32,618 bases of DNA from Chara braunii. Lineage: Eukaryota > Streptophyta > Charophyceae > Charales > Characeae. The stretch spans positions 138,145 through 170,762 of the forward strand of contig BFEA01000154.1 in the NCBI GenBank assembly GCA_003427395.1, given 5' to 3'. Shown here one piece after another: positions 20,124 through 30,850 of the stretch. Below the pieces are notes generated by a model. It was given only the letters and a program-made list of their open reading frames with translations. It was not told the origin of the DNA and did not search any database. Position 1 is the first letter of the stretch. Each line of letters opens with the position of its first letter. The translations under genes and the position numbers were made by a program.

Positions 20124-22000
20124 CCCTTCTGTGAGTGGTTGCTTGTTTGCATGACATGAGTGTGCTATGATAGACTTTTGTCCTATCCGGGTCTCATTGC
20201 TCTGCCCAGTGGTGCCTACGGGGTTCACTAAGTCCCGAATCTGACGTGGACGGTGTCAATTGAAAACTTTTGGCATGGATTTCTTCTTCGCTGCAAACCT
20301 CTTAGGGGTAACCCGAGGTCGTGGTAAACCTTTTCTCACTCACACTTTGAGCACAGGCTGAAGGCCAATTTGGGGCAAGCATAGGCCATGCTACCATTAC
20401 AAATTCATGATAAAGAAGGAGGGTGAAGTAGGGAGGGAAGTTCGTTTCTATGAGAACAAATCCGGACTGTTTAAACGCATGATATCGGGTTCGATCAAGG
20501 TATCGGTAGGAAGCACTCATGTACTCGAGGGTGTAACGAACGTCCCACTCACATACGTGTTCTCTACGAGTTCGGTATCAAAAGGGAGGTGGATCCCGTT
20601 GAGGATACCACAGTCTGATGTATAATCACAAGCAGGGCTTGGTAACAACGAACGGACAACCAAAGTCCGTACCTCATGCAGGCAAACGATACCGAGCGTG
20701 ATCGCATTTGCCAACCACAAGAAATTAACGTGAAATCACAAAAACAATTGGGAATTTACAGAAACAAGCTATTTAGACACGGAAAACATCTGATTCCCTC
20801 ATGAGTTCTAAGGGAACAAGATCTAATAAACACTCCTAAACACTGAGGACAAAAAATAAAGCACCATGAATTCGCATTTATAACACCTAGGCTGAATTAC
20901 TGAAATAAGTCGGAGGGAAAGAGGAATACCATATATTCAAGTGCGAAATACAAACATTCCCATGACGAAGGTGACATGGATTGAGAAGGAGAGAGGAAGA
21001 GCAAAATTAGAGCAATTAGAAAGATGGAGAAGGGACAAAACTCAGAGAGTATGCGGAATTCTAAGTCAGAAATTCAAAAATACAACCCGATCACCGAACA
21101 CACTTTCTCTCTTGATATAACCCACTTCCAACTCGGTGCAGGCAGTCCATCGCCTTGCGCCCACCAACTACCCAGAGTCGTCACCTCGCTTAGTCCGATC
21201 AGGCAAGCCAGGTTTGCCCATGCCCCGCAGTCTGTCACGGCACACATCAATCCCGCACGATTGCTACCAGCATGTTTGATCGCCCAACTTTGCAACTCAC
21301 CTCAAAGAAAACCTGATAGCTGATTCTCTCGGTTGCACTTCCTAAACTTATAGCGCGAGATACTAGGGATTAGTTGGGCGATGTAGAAGGAAGTGCCTAC
21401 GATCTGCATACCGGGGCCGCTTCGTGAGGGACTTGACCACACTCCACGCATCAATCCCAGTTAAGGAAGATGCATGTGCGCCAAAGAGAACCAAGGGGAA
21501 GAAAAAACAATTACACATTGGAGATTAAGAACGGAGAGAATCCCGCTTGACAGTTAAGAATAAAATAAAGGCACGGAGAAAAAAAGCGTGGAAGGTTGTG
21601 CGTGTGAGCAATAATCAACATTCAGTTACGCCCGTGCCTAAGCGGTAAATGAAGAGTCGAAAATCCTACCCTGATTGAAGTCCTAATTTCGAAAAGGAAA
21701 ATCCCGATTGCATGCGCGGATTGCTGCACAGTCTACGATAATTTAAAATTTGAATACCCACCCGCGCGATCGTCACGCCAAAATTTCCCACCGAACCATG
21801 CAAAATTCTGCATGAAAAGAGAGGAATAAGGCACGCCATCTTTTATTCACCCTCGTTGAGGTGCATCCTAACAGCGAAAAGAAAATCAATCACATTTTGC
21901 AAAAATGCCCTTCGTATACTACAACTCGAACTGACATGCAATTCAAAAAATAATTTTGAAGGATGAGGGGGAACAAGGATAATCAGCCTCGTAATCATAC
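19591..22000. other. Spacer with one microsatellite, no recognised gene
   Basis: The sequence carries a TC microsatellite at 20057-20120 and otherwise mixed composition. Open frames at 20407-20625 (plus) and 20302-20520 (minus) overlap and neither carries a known motif. No RNA gene seen. Confidence 0.4.
20057..20120. repeat. (TC)n microsatellite
   Basis: This is a run of CT dinucleotides with a single TTT interruption, ending in a C6 run. Ser-Leu and Arg-Glu frames across it are artefacts. Confidence 0.95.
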
Positions 22001-22019
22001 ACTAACCCATTTCGAGCCC

Positions 22020-22420
22020 ACTACTGATTGTGTAGTCACAAAGCAGATTGTCACAACCTCCTGAAGTTGACGAAACGACATCCAAAAGCGGAGGAATGAC
22101 CTCAGAAGGAATAGGAGGGGCGCGGGCGTCAGTTGATGGGGTAGGAGAACAAGAGATGATGCCAAGAGTTGTGGAGGTAGAAGGGTTAGTACATGGACGA
22201 GAAGTAGATGTCAAAGGACTACCACGGAGATGAGCATGGTCATAAGTGTGAACAAAATCCATGGCGTGCGTCAAGTGTGCAAGTGACTCCCAAGTATATT
22301 TCGTTAGGATAGCCCTTCAGACAAAAAGGTACTCAATGAGTGGATGGTCGATATCCATGATATGACAGGATCTTGGTCTTCACCCCCTCATGCTGGATGA
22401 CTTCCTTTGGCTGTCATAGT
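22020..22420 (-). pseudogene. Decayed chromovirus C-terminal end with chromodomain (minus strand)
   Basis: Read on the minus strand, blocks in three frames add up to a chromodomain: KTKILSYHGYRPSTH, then EYLF, then LKGYPNE, then YTWESLAHLTHAMDF. At least two frameshifts lie between them. A Pro/Ser/Thr-rich tail follows (about 22020-22230: TSRPCTNPSTSTT, then DARAPPIPSEV). The order of KIL, EYLv-w-KGYPnE and TWEpl matches the chromodomain fused to many plant Ty3/gypsy integrases, which binds methylated histone tails. The rest of the element is not recognised upstream. Confidence 0.65.
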
Positions 22421-22639
22421 TCCACCCAGTTACCTTCGCGCTATGGAGCGCGCTCATACTACCGTTGCCACCTTCTTGACTCAAGGTGTCGCTCATGCCA
22501 ACTGCTCATGAATGGATCATCTGCTATGGAGTGCACTTAGTGATTGGGTTATAGAGCACTCGTACTATCATTGAAAATGAAGTCCTCATCGGTGCACACC
22601 ATTTCCAGCTTGGAGCGGACACGGTTTAAGAGTTTCAAC

Positions 22640-23137
22640 GTCGCTGTATCTGATCATGCATGATCCTCTCTTCTACTGGACATAATGAGAGTTGCCCTAT
22701 AAGCTTCAAATTGAAGCTACGTGACAATTTGCACTGTGAAAACCTTTATGATGTGTTCATGTATCATTTTTGTCACCATTTCGTTGCTCCGCTGATAAAC
22801 TTTGACCGTACCCCCGATCTTCTCCTCTCATGGTCAGTTGATGGTCATGAGGAGTTTGTTGTCTTTGATACTGTTCCTGTGTCACTGATGCTGACCCTAT
22901 GTGCATCGAGTACCTCGTGCGTTCATAGGGTTGTCCTGGCAATGAGTGTACTTAGGAGCCACTTGTGCACTTGATGCACGTCATGGATTTCACTCGTGCT
23001 TATGATTGTACCCATCCTCGTAGTATTCCATCGTCAACATATACTTGTCCACGTATTGTCCCTTCTCCCTCCACGACTCCTGACACCACTTCTTTCGCTC
23101 CTACCATATCGATTGACGCTCCTTCTCCTCCAATTCC
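22640..23137 (+). pseudogene. Decayed chromovirus integrase tail and chromodomain (plus strand), cut by LTR
   Basis: The frame holds ISFKLKLRDNLHCENLYDVF, matching the 'Y.L.LP....IHNVFHVSLL' block after the integrase core, then DGHEEFVV. Frameshifted pieces IEYLVR, GCPGNE, and HLMHVMDFTRAYD follow, the same chromodomain tail as the minus-strand copy at 22.0-22.4 kb. The Pro/Ser/Thr-rich tail (about 22990-23137) aligns with that copy as far as PPIP, and then the 5' LTR begins at 23138. The two copies point away from each other. Several frameshifts and stops make it non-functional. Confidence 0.65.
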
Positions 23138-23839
23138 TGTAGAGTTCCATAGGAAACAGGGGTTCGATCTGTAGATCTGTAGAGTAGGAGTCTTAGCAAG
23201 TTCCAGAAGCCTAGTTGTAGTCCTTCTAGAAGCTCAGCAAGTGGGCAAGTGGGCAAGTGGGCAATTGGCGAGTCAAGTGGTGGACTAAACTGCAGTGCAA
23301 TCGCGGTACGACTACGGTAGATTAGCAGTGAGTCCACAGTCAGTCAGCGGTAAGGTCCAATCAGTCCCAGTCCGGTCCAGCAAGTACCACGGGGGACTGT
23401 GAGCCCCATGGGCCGATGGAAAGGGGCAGACCACCGAGTTTCAGAAGTATAAATCAAGAGGCAGCGCCCAGCCTTTCATGCATTCCTGCGTGAGCCATGC
23501 GGAAGTGCTGCCACAACGACTTGTGCAAGGAGGTCTAAAGAGAGCCCGGAGCTGAAGTGGGCGAGAGAGAAGGAGCGTATCATAGCGATAGGGTAGAGGC
23601 AGCCATAGTTGCATAGCTGTAGTTTAGTGTGAAGTGTGTGTGTGTATGTGTGAGTGTTCAGAGTGACGCATGTGGGATATCCAGGGTGAGTTGTTTGGGC
23701 GCTGAGTCGCCATAGCTAGTTGAAAGTGAACTCGTATCTAGATGCTATATCTCTGAGTTTTGAGTGGGCGCATGTCGCCAGTTTGCTGCGCTATTGTTTA
23801 CATGCATGAAAAGTGTGAATGACAACGAGTCTGATTGCA
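23138..23839 (+). repeat. 5' LTR
   Basis: The repeat starts TGTAGAGTTCC and ends GATTGCA, with TG...CA ends. It matches 30851-31557 throughout with a few percent substitutions by eye. Indels include an ATCTGTAG duplication near 23170 and the lack of about 20 bases present near 31387 in the 3' copy. A TATAAAT lies at 23448-23454. Confidence 0.92.
23448..23454 (+). promoter_or_regulatory. LTR TATA box
   Basis: TATAAAT is conserved in both LTRs (also 31145-31151) and lies in the middle of the LTR, the usual place for the U3 promoter. Transcription would be expected to start about 25-35 bases downstream. Confidence 0.6.
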
Positions 23840-23840
23840 T

Positions 23841-23852
23841 TGGTATCGGAGC
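23841..23852 (+). other. Primer-binding site, initiator tRNA-Met type
   Basis: TGGTATCGGAGC lies two bases after the LTR end. It differs by one base from TGGTATCAGAGC, the plant sequence complementary to the 3' end of initiator tRNA-Met, which primes minus-strand DNA synthesis. Confidence 0.85.
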
Positions 23853-24002
23853 TGGTACCCGCTATTCCATGCGCACCGTCGTGTGCAGGGCCTGATGCGC
23901 CATAGCAGAGGTGGCCGCCGAGGGGCATAGTCCGCCATAGCGGATCCAAAGGTGGGAGAAGCCGCCACGCACCTGCAAGAAAGACCACGACGAAGAAGAA
24001 GA

Positions 24003-24004
24003 CC

Positions 24005-24087
<83 letters not shown>

Positions 24088-24116
24088 TCACGGGGAGATA
24101 GAGAGAGAGAGAGAGA
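24003..24116. repeat. (GA)n microsatellite
   Basis: The GA run has a single AAA interruption near 24029, followed by CCGTCACGGGGAGATA and another short GA run. Confidence 0.95.
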
Positions 24117-24447
24117 TGAGCGATACAAGTTTGGTTGTCACATACCTGTGAAGCGAGCTGTGCAGTCCCACGTTAGAGGAAGAAGAAGCGGCCATAGCCG
24201 CGGAGTGACTCCACGGAGTAACGAAGAAGGAGAGAGACCGAACAGAGGGGGAGAGACCGAGAAGGGAGAGAAGGAGGCCATAGCCGAGAGGTGAAGAAAG
24301 GGCCAAACAAAAAAAAAAAAAAAAAAAGGAAAGAGAAGAAGAAGACAGCTGGGGTGAAAGGAGGCGAGGAAGGTGAAAGGGAAGGAAGAGGTTGGTGAGG
24401 AAAGAGAAGCCGACAACCATAGCTGACCGGAGGATTGATCGAGAGGG

Positions 24448-24542
24448 TTGACCGGCGATTACCGGGGTTGACCGGGGGTTGACCGGGAGTTGACCGGGAG
24501 TTGACCACAGCGTTGACCAAGGCGTTGACAAAGACTTTGACC
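24448..24542. repeat. Array of eight TTGAC boxes, 11-12 bp spacing
   Basis: TTGACC starts at 24448, 24468, 24479, 24490, 24501, 24513 and 24537, and TTGACA at 24525. Steps are 20, 11, 11, 11, 12, 12 and 12 bases. TTGACC/T is the W-box core bound by plant WRKY factors; binding here is inference. Confidence 0.7.
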
Positions 24543-25136
24543 AAGCTGGAGCCAATAACATCTCGCCAAGCCTTAAGCCTATCCCTCGCCCTATGGATGT
24601 GCACACACCCCTTGGTACTTGCTGAGTCCAGTCTGTCTGTCTATTCTTTCTACATCGAGTCTCTTCTGTCCTAGGTGATAGTACTCTGTGGATGAAGGAT
24701 AGGGTCTTGTTGACCAAACCCACACGGGATGAGTAGGGCTANAAGNTGTGTCTGACGACTCGACTGTCCCAGAGGTCAAACCCTCCCAAGGACCGGTACT
24801 CACCGACGGGCTGCTCAGTGTGGCACGGTAGGCCCGAAATCCGAGTTGTGGGTTGCACAACAGACCGTCTAAGTCTTCAGAGACCTGCTGATCGCGTCGT
24901 CCTATTTGCGACGTTAAATAATTCCTTAGGATTTCGAGGGATCTCCTTAAATGCCTCCTGATCAGCAAAGGTCTAGTAGTGACAGCCATAGTTAGGTCCA
25001 GGCTAGAGACTCTAGTTGGCAGGATCCCAGTCCGGATTCTGTAAGTCCTTAGATTGAGTCAGTAGGTTTGTCAGTCAGGGGTTAGAGTCTACGTGGTGAG
25101 GTTTGGAACCATTAATCCGATTGTGCACTTATCACC

Positions 25137-27097
25137 ATGGTTGAGACCCGCGGTGGGACGAGTACTAGCCCCTATACTCAAGAGCAGCAAGAGAAGATAG
25201 CCGCCTTAGTAAGACAGAATAAGGAGAGGAAAGAGCTCCAGAAACGGGCGAAGCTAAAGGCAAACACAGAGGAGCAAGCGGCGAAGCTAAAGAAACAGGA
25301 GGAGGAGATGAAGAAAGTCCAGTAGGAGGAGGAAGAGAAAAGAAAGGCTGCTGAGGAAGAAGCGACAGCAGAAGAAGAAAAAGAAAGAAAACATATTGAA
25401 GGAGGAGAAGGGAGTAGTGGCACAAAGAGGGATACAGATGCAGAGATGGAGAAGAAGATAAGTGAGTGAGTCGCTAATTTATCGTTGGGAGAAGACGAGG
25501 AGGCGGAGTCTTATGTGACTATGGATGAGAGCGATGCGCTAGTCAATGAGCTGGCAGCAATGGAGGACCCTATGGAACGGCGAGAAAGGGAGGAGGAGCA
25601 GAAGTGGGCATGGAAATTGAGGATAAAGAGGGAAAAGAAGAGGAGGAGAGAGGAAGTCAACAAACTGACCGCAGAGGTGGCGAAGGTACAGGACTGTAGG
25701 AAAGAAGTGCAGGCCCAGACAGATGATAAGGCCAAATGGGATAAGGTATTCGGGTACCTGGAGGTGCTGAGCACAACATGGATGGAGGAGCTCCAAGCTA
25801 GTTGGAGCCAAGAAGTAGCCTTGAGTGCTATGCAGTCGGGATTTAGAGATTTTGTGCGCGATATAGTCACCCACATTGGGGGCGAAGTCAAGCAACTGAG
25901 AGACAATGCGGGGAAGGTTTGTGAGGGCGCTATCGAGGGCGCCAAAGCGATAGCCGCTATAGAGGACGAGGCCAGGCCTCCCAAGGACCCAGTTAAGCTT
26001 AAATTCCCGGATGCATATGGAGGGAAGAAGGAGGAGAACTTTGACAACTGGGAGGCCAGTGTCAATAGTTACGTGTATCTACAGCACACCCTGACCTTGT
26101 GGCCTTCCAGACCCTTAAGGATGAGGCGGCTAGTTTCGCTAGGTCACATGCGCGCGCAGCCGGTTGTGAAAACAACATGGTTGCATACTCCAGGGTCACT
26201 ACCCTTCCTCAGTTCTTTAAGCTTCTGAGGGAGCGATTCGCTGATCCCACGAGAGGCGTCAGGGCCTCTGATAAGCTACAAACGATCCACTCGCGACAAT
26301 GAAGGAGTGCAAGAGCACTCAAGGGCACCATTGATGACTTGGTAACCATCCCAGACCACGGGGTCACTGAGCCCCAGTTGGTTCAATTATTTTATCGTGC
26401 CATACCAGAGCCCTTGCGTGGGCACTTCTTTGAGAAGTTTCAACTGGTCGGCATCACTTATGATGCATTCAGTAGAGAAGTCGTCCTGTTCGAGTCCAAG
26501 TCCATGCCAGTTTCCACTTTCTGGCACAACGACTTGGACAAAGGAAAAAGGTAGAAGTGTCGTACCATCTCGGGCCAAGTAAGGGCCAAGGATCAGATGA
26601 TCCTTACATTAGAAGAAGGTGGTACTGATGAGGTCCCATACAGTCAGATTGAGTGGGGCCTAGAGGAGGAGGACGGTAGTGTGGAACAGGGGAGGTCCTA
26701 TGCCGTTGTCGCGGCTGGAGGGAAGCCGCAAGGTAGAGGAGGAGGCCAGAGCCAAAGGGGCCAGGCCATGGGAGGCCGAGGACCGGGCGCACAGGGGGTT
26801 GGCGGACAAGGGAACCACCAAGTGGGAGGTAGGGGTCAAGGTCCCCCGCCAAATCGCCAGGGTTCTAATCGGTCCCCACAACGACGAGGTGGAAGGGCAC
26901 CTCAAGGAGGATGGCACCCAGGGTTGCCACAGGGCAGGCCCTGGGAAGATTTGGGCTTGGACCAGCGCGTATGGCAGGAATGCGTGAACTTGGGTCAATG
27001 CGTATTTTGTGGTGACCCGGCCCACGTAATTAAATTTTGCCCACAGTACAGACAGGCCCGATGGGCTGCTCAACAGTCAAAAGGCAATCGCCAGTAA
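25137..27097 (+). pseudogene. Gag polyprotein, Ty3/gypsy (four stops, one frameshift)
   Basis: Gag builds the virus-like particle and packages element RNA. It starts at the ATG at 25137 (MVETRGGTSTSPYTQEQQEK), followed by a long Lys/Glu-rich, probably coiled-coil region. Stops at 25323 (TAG) and 25467 (TGA) interrupt it. The next open part runs through DPVKLKFPDAYGGKKEENFD to about 26085, where the frame changes. The retrotransposon-gag core follows (AFQTLKDEAASFARSHARAA, then FKLLRERFADPTRG), with stops at 26300 (TGA) and 26552 (TAG). A Gly/Gln/Arg-rich basic region then leads to one CCHC zinc knuckle at 26999-27040 (C-x2-C-x4-H-x4-C), the RNA-binding nucleocapsid motif. The frame closes at 27095-27097, overlapping the pol frame by about 60 bases. 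Confidence 0.88.
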
Positions 27098-30000
27098 GGG
27101 TCGCAACTGCCCCTACTTTAAGGCCATGTGGAGAAGTGAGCGCGCGCGAACAGGACACTCCCAACCCACATGAGCCTATGGCAGAGGTTGCAGGCCCGTG
27201 CCTAATTAGTTGTCCAGAGACTGTTTGTGTTAGCGTCTCTTTAGGCACGTCCCTCACAGGTGTCGCAGAAGAGTTAAAGGAGAGGATGCCAGCCTGGGCC
27301 AAAATGAAAAAGGAGAGTAAAGGAGAACTGATTTTGGTAGATGTAGAAGTGTTTAGAAGCACAGTAAGGGCCCTCATAGACTAAGGGGCCACCCGTAGTT
27401 ACATCAACCGTAGGGCGTTGAAGAAGTTGAAGCTAGGATTAAAAGTCCAAAAGTTAGCAGACCCCATAGTCAGTGTCCTCGCAGACAACCGCACTATGCG
27501 TGTTGAGGACTATGTAGAGGGAGTCCAAGCGTACTTTCGCTTAGCGAAAGATGGAAAGGTGGAGAAAGTTCTCCATTCCCTGACTCTCCTCGTGCAAGAT
27601 GACCTTCCTGTCGATGTAGTGTTAGGAATGGATTGGGGAGAGGCAGCAGGGGCCACACTCCAGTTGAGAGAGCATGAGTGTAGGCTCCCTAGTCCGTCAA
27701 GCAAGGTTAAGACTGCCCGCATGTTTCATGTGTCAGGTGTAGATAACACCTTGGCACACTTTTGTCTCAGTGCTCCCACGTTCGCGCGACTAGTGAAAAA
27801 GGAGCAATTAGAGGACCAGGTCTTTGTAGTTTATGTTAGACCTGTCGCTGACGTTAAGGAAGAGGTGACTTCCACAGATCCAACCATTGCCAAGCTGTTG
27901 GAGGAGTTCAAAGACTTGACTGAGTCGCCGACAGGAGTAGTGTCGCGACCCATCCAGCACAGGATAGAAATAGAGCCTGGAAGTAGAACTCCTAAGGGAG
28001 CAGTCTACAGGATGTCCCCTAGAGAGATAGAGGAGTTGCGCAAGCAGTTAGACGAGCTACTTGAGAAGGGTACCAGTCCTGTCTGTTCCCAAAAAGGAAG
28101 GAGAGTTGAGAATAAGTATAGACTACAGGGGTTTGAATGCTATTACCGTGAAGAATGTTGAGCCGCTGCCCAGGATAGACGATCTCTTAGATCATGTGCA
28201 GGGTTGTAAGTATTTTTCTAAGATAGGTCTAAAGTCCGGTTATCATCAGATAGAAGTCCATCCTGATGACCAGTACAAGACTGCGTTCTGGACGAGATAT
28301 GGGCACTATGAGTTTATAGTGATGCCCTTTGGACTGACTAACGCGCCAGCGACGTTTCAGCGATGTATGAATAACCTGTTTAGACCATGGTTAGACAAGT
28401 TTGTAGTAGTCTATTTAGATGATATATTAGTTTTCAGTAGGACCCTCCAGGAGCATCAGGGTCATCTGAGACAGGTCTTGGAGAAGCTACGAGAGGCTAA
28501 CTTCAAGATCAACGCAAAGAAGTGCGAGTGGGCCAAGACACAAGTCTTATACTTGGGCCACGTGTTGGACGGAGATGGCATCAAGCCAGAGGACAGTAAG
28601 ATAGCGGCGATTAGAGACTGACCGACGCCCCGCGCATTGACAGAGTTGCGGTTGTTCCTAGGCCTAGCTAACTACTATAGAAAGTTCGTGAGGAACTTTT
28701 ATACTATCGTCGCTCCCCTACGCAGGTTGCTTAAGAAAGAAACAATCTGGCAATGGGACAAAGATTGTACGTCCGCGCTAAAGAGACTGAAGCGCGCGTT
28801 AATAGAGTACCCTGTCCTCAAAGTAGCTGACCCGTCTTTGCCATTTGTCGTCACCACAGACGCAAGTCAGTATGGGATAGGCGCCGTGTTGCAGCAAAAC
28901 GACGGCAATGGCTACAAACCCGTAGAGTTCATGTCAGCGAGGATGCCCTCAGAGAAGGTTGCAACCTCGACGTACGAGAAAGAACTCTACGCTCTCGAGC
29001 ATTGGAAGCATTACCTGCTTGGGAGGCACTTCAAAGTGTATTCTGACCATGAGACGCTTCGATGGTTAAAGACTCAGGCCAAGATCACACCTAAGCTAAC
29101 TAGGTGGGCCGTTGAAATAGACCAGTACGACTTTGAGCTCAAGCCAGTGGGGCAAGTACAACGTAGTTGCAGACGCTCTTAGTAGAAGATCATACTACTT
29201 TGGAGCCATAGTACACTATCTGGATATAGGGAGAGACCTGCACGAAAAAGTGAAGCAAGCGTATGTGCAAGACCCTATCTTTAGCGACCTCCTAAAGAAA
29301 GTTAGAGAGGGCCCAGAGACTGAGCCAGATTATCGCACTAATGAGGGGTTACTATTTGAGAAGACTAATGTGTTTGACCGCCTGTGCGCTCCCAACAGCG
29401 AAGAGATCCGAAGTTTGATTCTAGGGGAATGCCATGACACAGAGGGATACTTTGGTTGGCAAAGGACATTAGCCAATCAGATGAAAAATGACTGCATAGA
29501 ATATGTTCGCAGTTGTAAAGTGTGCCAAAGGAATAAGACTAATACACGCGCGCCGTTAGGTCTTCTCAGACCGTTGCCTATTCCTGATCAACCTAGAGAC
29601 TCAGTGTCCATAGACTTCATGGATACTCAGGTCAAGAGTAAGCATGGCAAGAGCCAAGTCATGGTCATAGTTGACCATTTTAGCAAGCATGCCGTTTTTG
29701 TTCCTTTGCCTGCGGAGGCACGCACAGACTTAGTTATCCAGAAGTTTTTTTACCATTGGGTTAGTGAGAACGGAATCCCATTATCCATAGTCAGCGATAG
29801 AGATAATCGTTTCACCAGCCAAAACTGGCAAGAACTCATGAGAGCTTACGCATCACGAGACCAACGGTCAGACAGAACAGATGAACAAGATCCTACAGCA
29901 AGTTCTGCGCATGTACATTAGACCTGACCAGATCAACTGGGATGAGATGTTGCCTAAGGTAGCTAGTGCATACAACAACAGCGTGCATCTATCCACCTGT

Positions 30001-30672
30001 CGCACTCCCAATGAGTTGCACAAGTCCATCAAATCACGCAGACTGTTCGAAGGACTGAACCGGGATCAGATTCATAGACTACCGCCCGGTACCAGGGAGT
30101 TCGCAGTACACCACGAGAAAGAACTAGCAACTGTTGTTGAGAACCTCAGAAAGGCCCAGCACAGAATGATAGAGCAGGCCAATAAGCATCGTCGCCCCTC
30201 GCAGTTTCAGGTAGGCGACTTAGTCTGGGTCAAATCTAAAGAGTTTGCACCTGAGGAGCACATCTAACAGAAGTTGCTGCCTGCATACCGAGGACCGTGG
30301 CCGGTTCTCGAAGTCAAGGGCGGAGAGGATGGACCGTCCTACACTACAGAGATCCCAGCACACCTCCACACATACCCTGTGTTCCATGCTTCAAAGTTGT
30401 TGTCGTGTGTCACAAGTCAGCAGTTCCCTTCAAGGAGATCCATGATCCCCGCGGATATGGATGGAAGCTATGACATTGACGGCATTGTAGATGAGGATGT
30501 CTTCAGAACAGGAGGTAGAGGTCGTCCCCAGAAACAGTATAAGGTCCGGTTTGCTTATCAGGAACCGGAAGACGACCGCTGGTTTACAAGAACAGAACTT
30601 CTAGAGACAGCTCCCGACATAGTCAGAGCCCACGAGCGCGATAAGAAGGGTAAAGGTCCTGCCTTGGACTGA
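27098..30672 (+). pseudogene. Pol polyprotein: protease, RT, RNase H, integrase, chromodomain (broken)
   Basis: Domains in order. Protease: ALID then a TAA at 27382-27384 where Ser of the DSG active site should be, then GATRSYI, and VLGMDW near 27620. [22 protein letters not shown], a short frameshifting deletion near 28065 (loss of the WIRPS..A stretch), [13 protein letters not shown], and YLDD at 28412-28423; a TGA at 28619-28621 follows AIRD. RNase H: TTDASQYGIG and YEKELYALEHWKHYLLGRH, frameshift near 29150. Integrase: zinc finger (CHDTEGYFG, then CKVC) with an in-frame loss of about eight residues between them. The core has DFMD, VSDRD, then a frameshift and small deletion near 29850, and NGQTEQMN. 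A TAA at 30265-30267 precedes a GPW..V and YPVFHASKL tail and a divergent chromodomain (QYKVRFAYQEPEDDRWFTRT). It ends with TGA at 30670-30672. Confidence 0.92.
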
Positions 30673-30850
30673 AATATTCTCGGAGGACCTCGAATTTAGG
30701 ACAGCGGGAGAGAAACGGTTTTCACCTTTTTGCAGTAGCAAATGCAGACCCCAGGGTTCGATCCCTAGTCCTCACCCTACCGATGTACAGTATCTCTGTC
30801 AGCCCCAATGCTTGAACCTACAACCTGTGTATTTGTAACAGTTCGTAGTC
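30673..30850 (+). other. Tail between pol and recognisable 3' LTR, with candidate polypurine tract
   Basis: A purine-rich GCGGGAGAGAAACGG at about 30704-30718 is the best polypurine-tract candidate. It lies about 130 bases before the point where similarity to the 5' LTR begins, rather than next to it. The bases between contain GGTTCGATCCC (near 30757), matching a tRNA B-box, but no full tRNA fold. Confidence 0.5.

Larger units (their letters stand above)
23853..25136 (+). other. Leader between primer site and gag
   Basis: This long non-coding leader includes a GA microsatellite (about 24003-24084, with a shorter run to 24116), a poly-A run (24309-24327) and a TTGACC-rich array (24448-24542). 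It also holds two undetermined bases at 24742 and 24746. The Ser-Leu-rich minus frames are products of the GA repeat. The leader is long for the group but lies in the right position. Confidence 0.7.

Noticed and set aside
24000-24120. CRISPR-like regular repeat
   Set aside because: It is a plain GA dinucleotide run without unique spacers, in a eukaryotic sequence.
24088-24723. 211-codon minus frame in the retrotransposon leader
   Set aside because: Driven by GA-repeat and poly-A tracts; lies antisense in the leader between primer site and gag.
30740-30790. tRNA gene or SINE suggested by GGTTCGATCCC
   Set aside because: Only a T-arm/B-box-like element is visible; no acceptor, D or anticodon arms at the right spacing.
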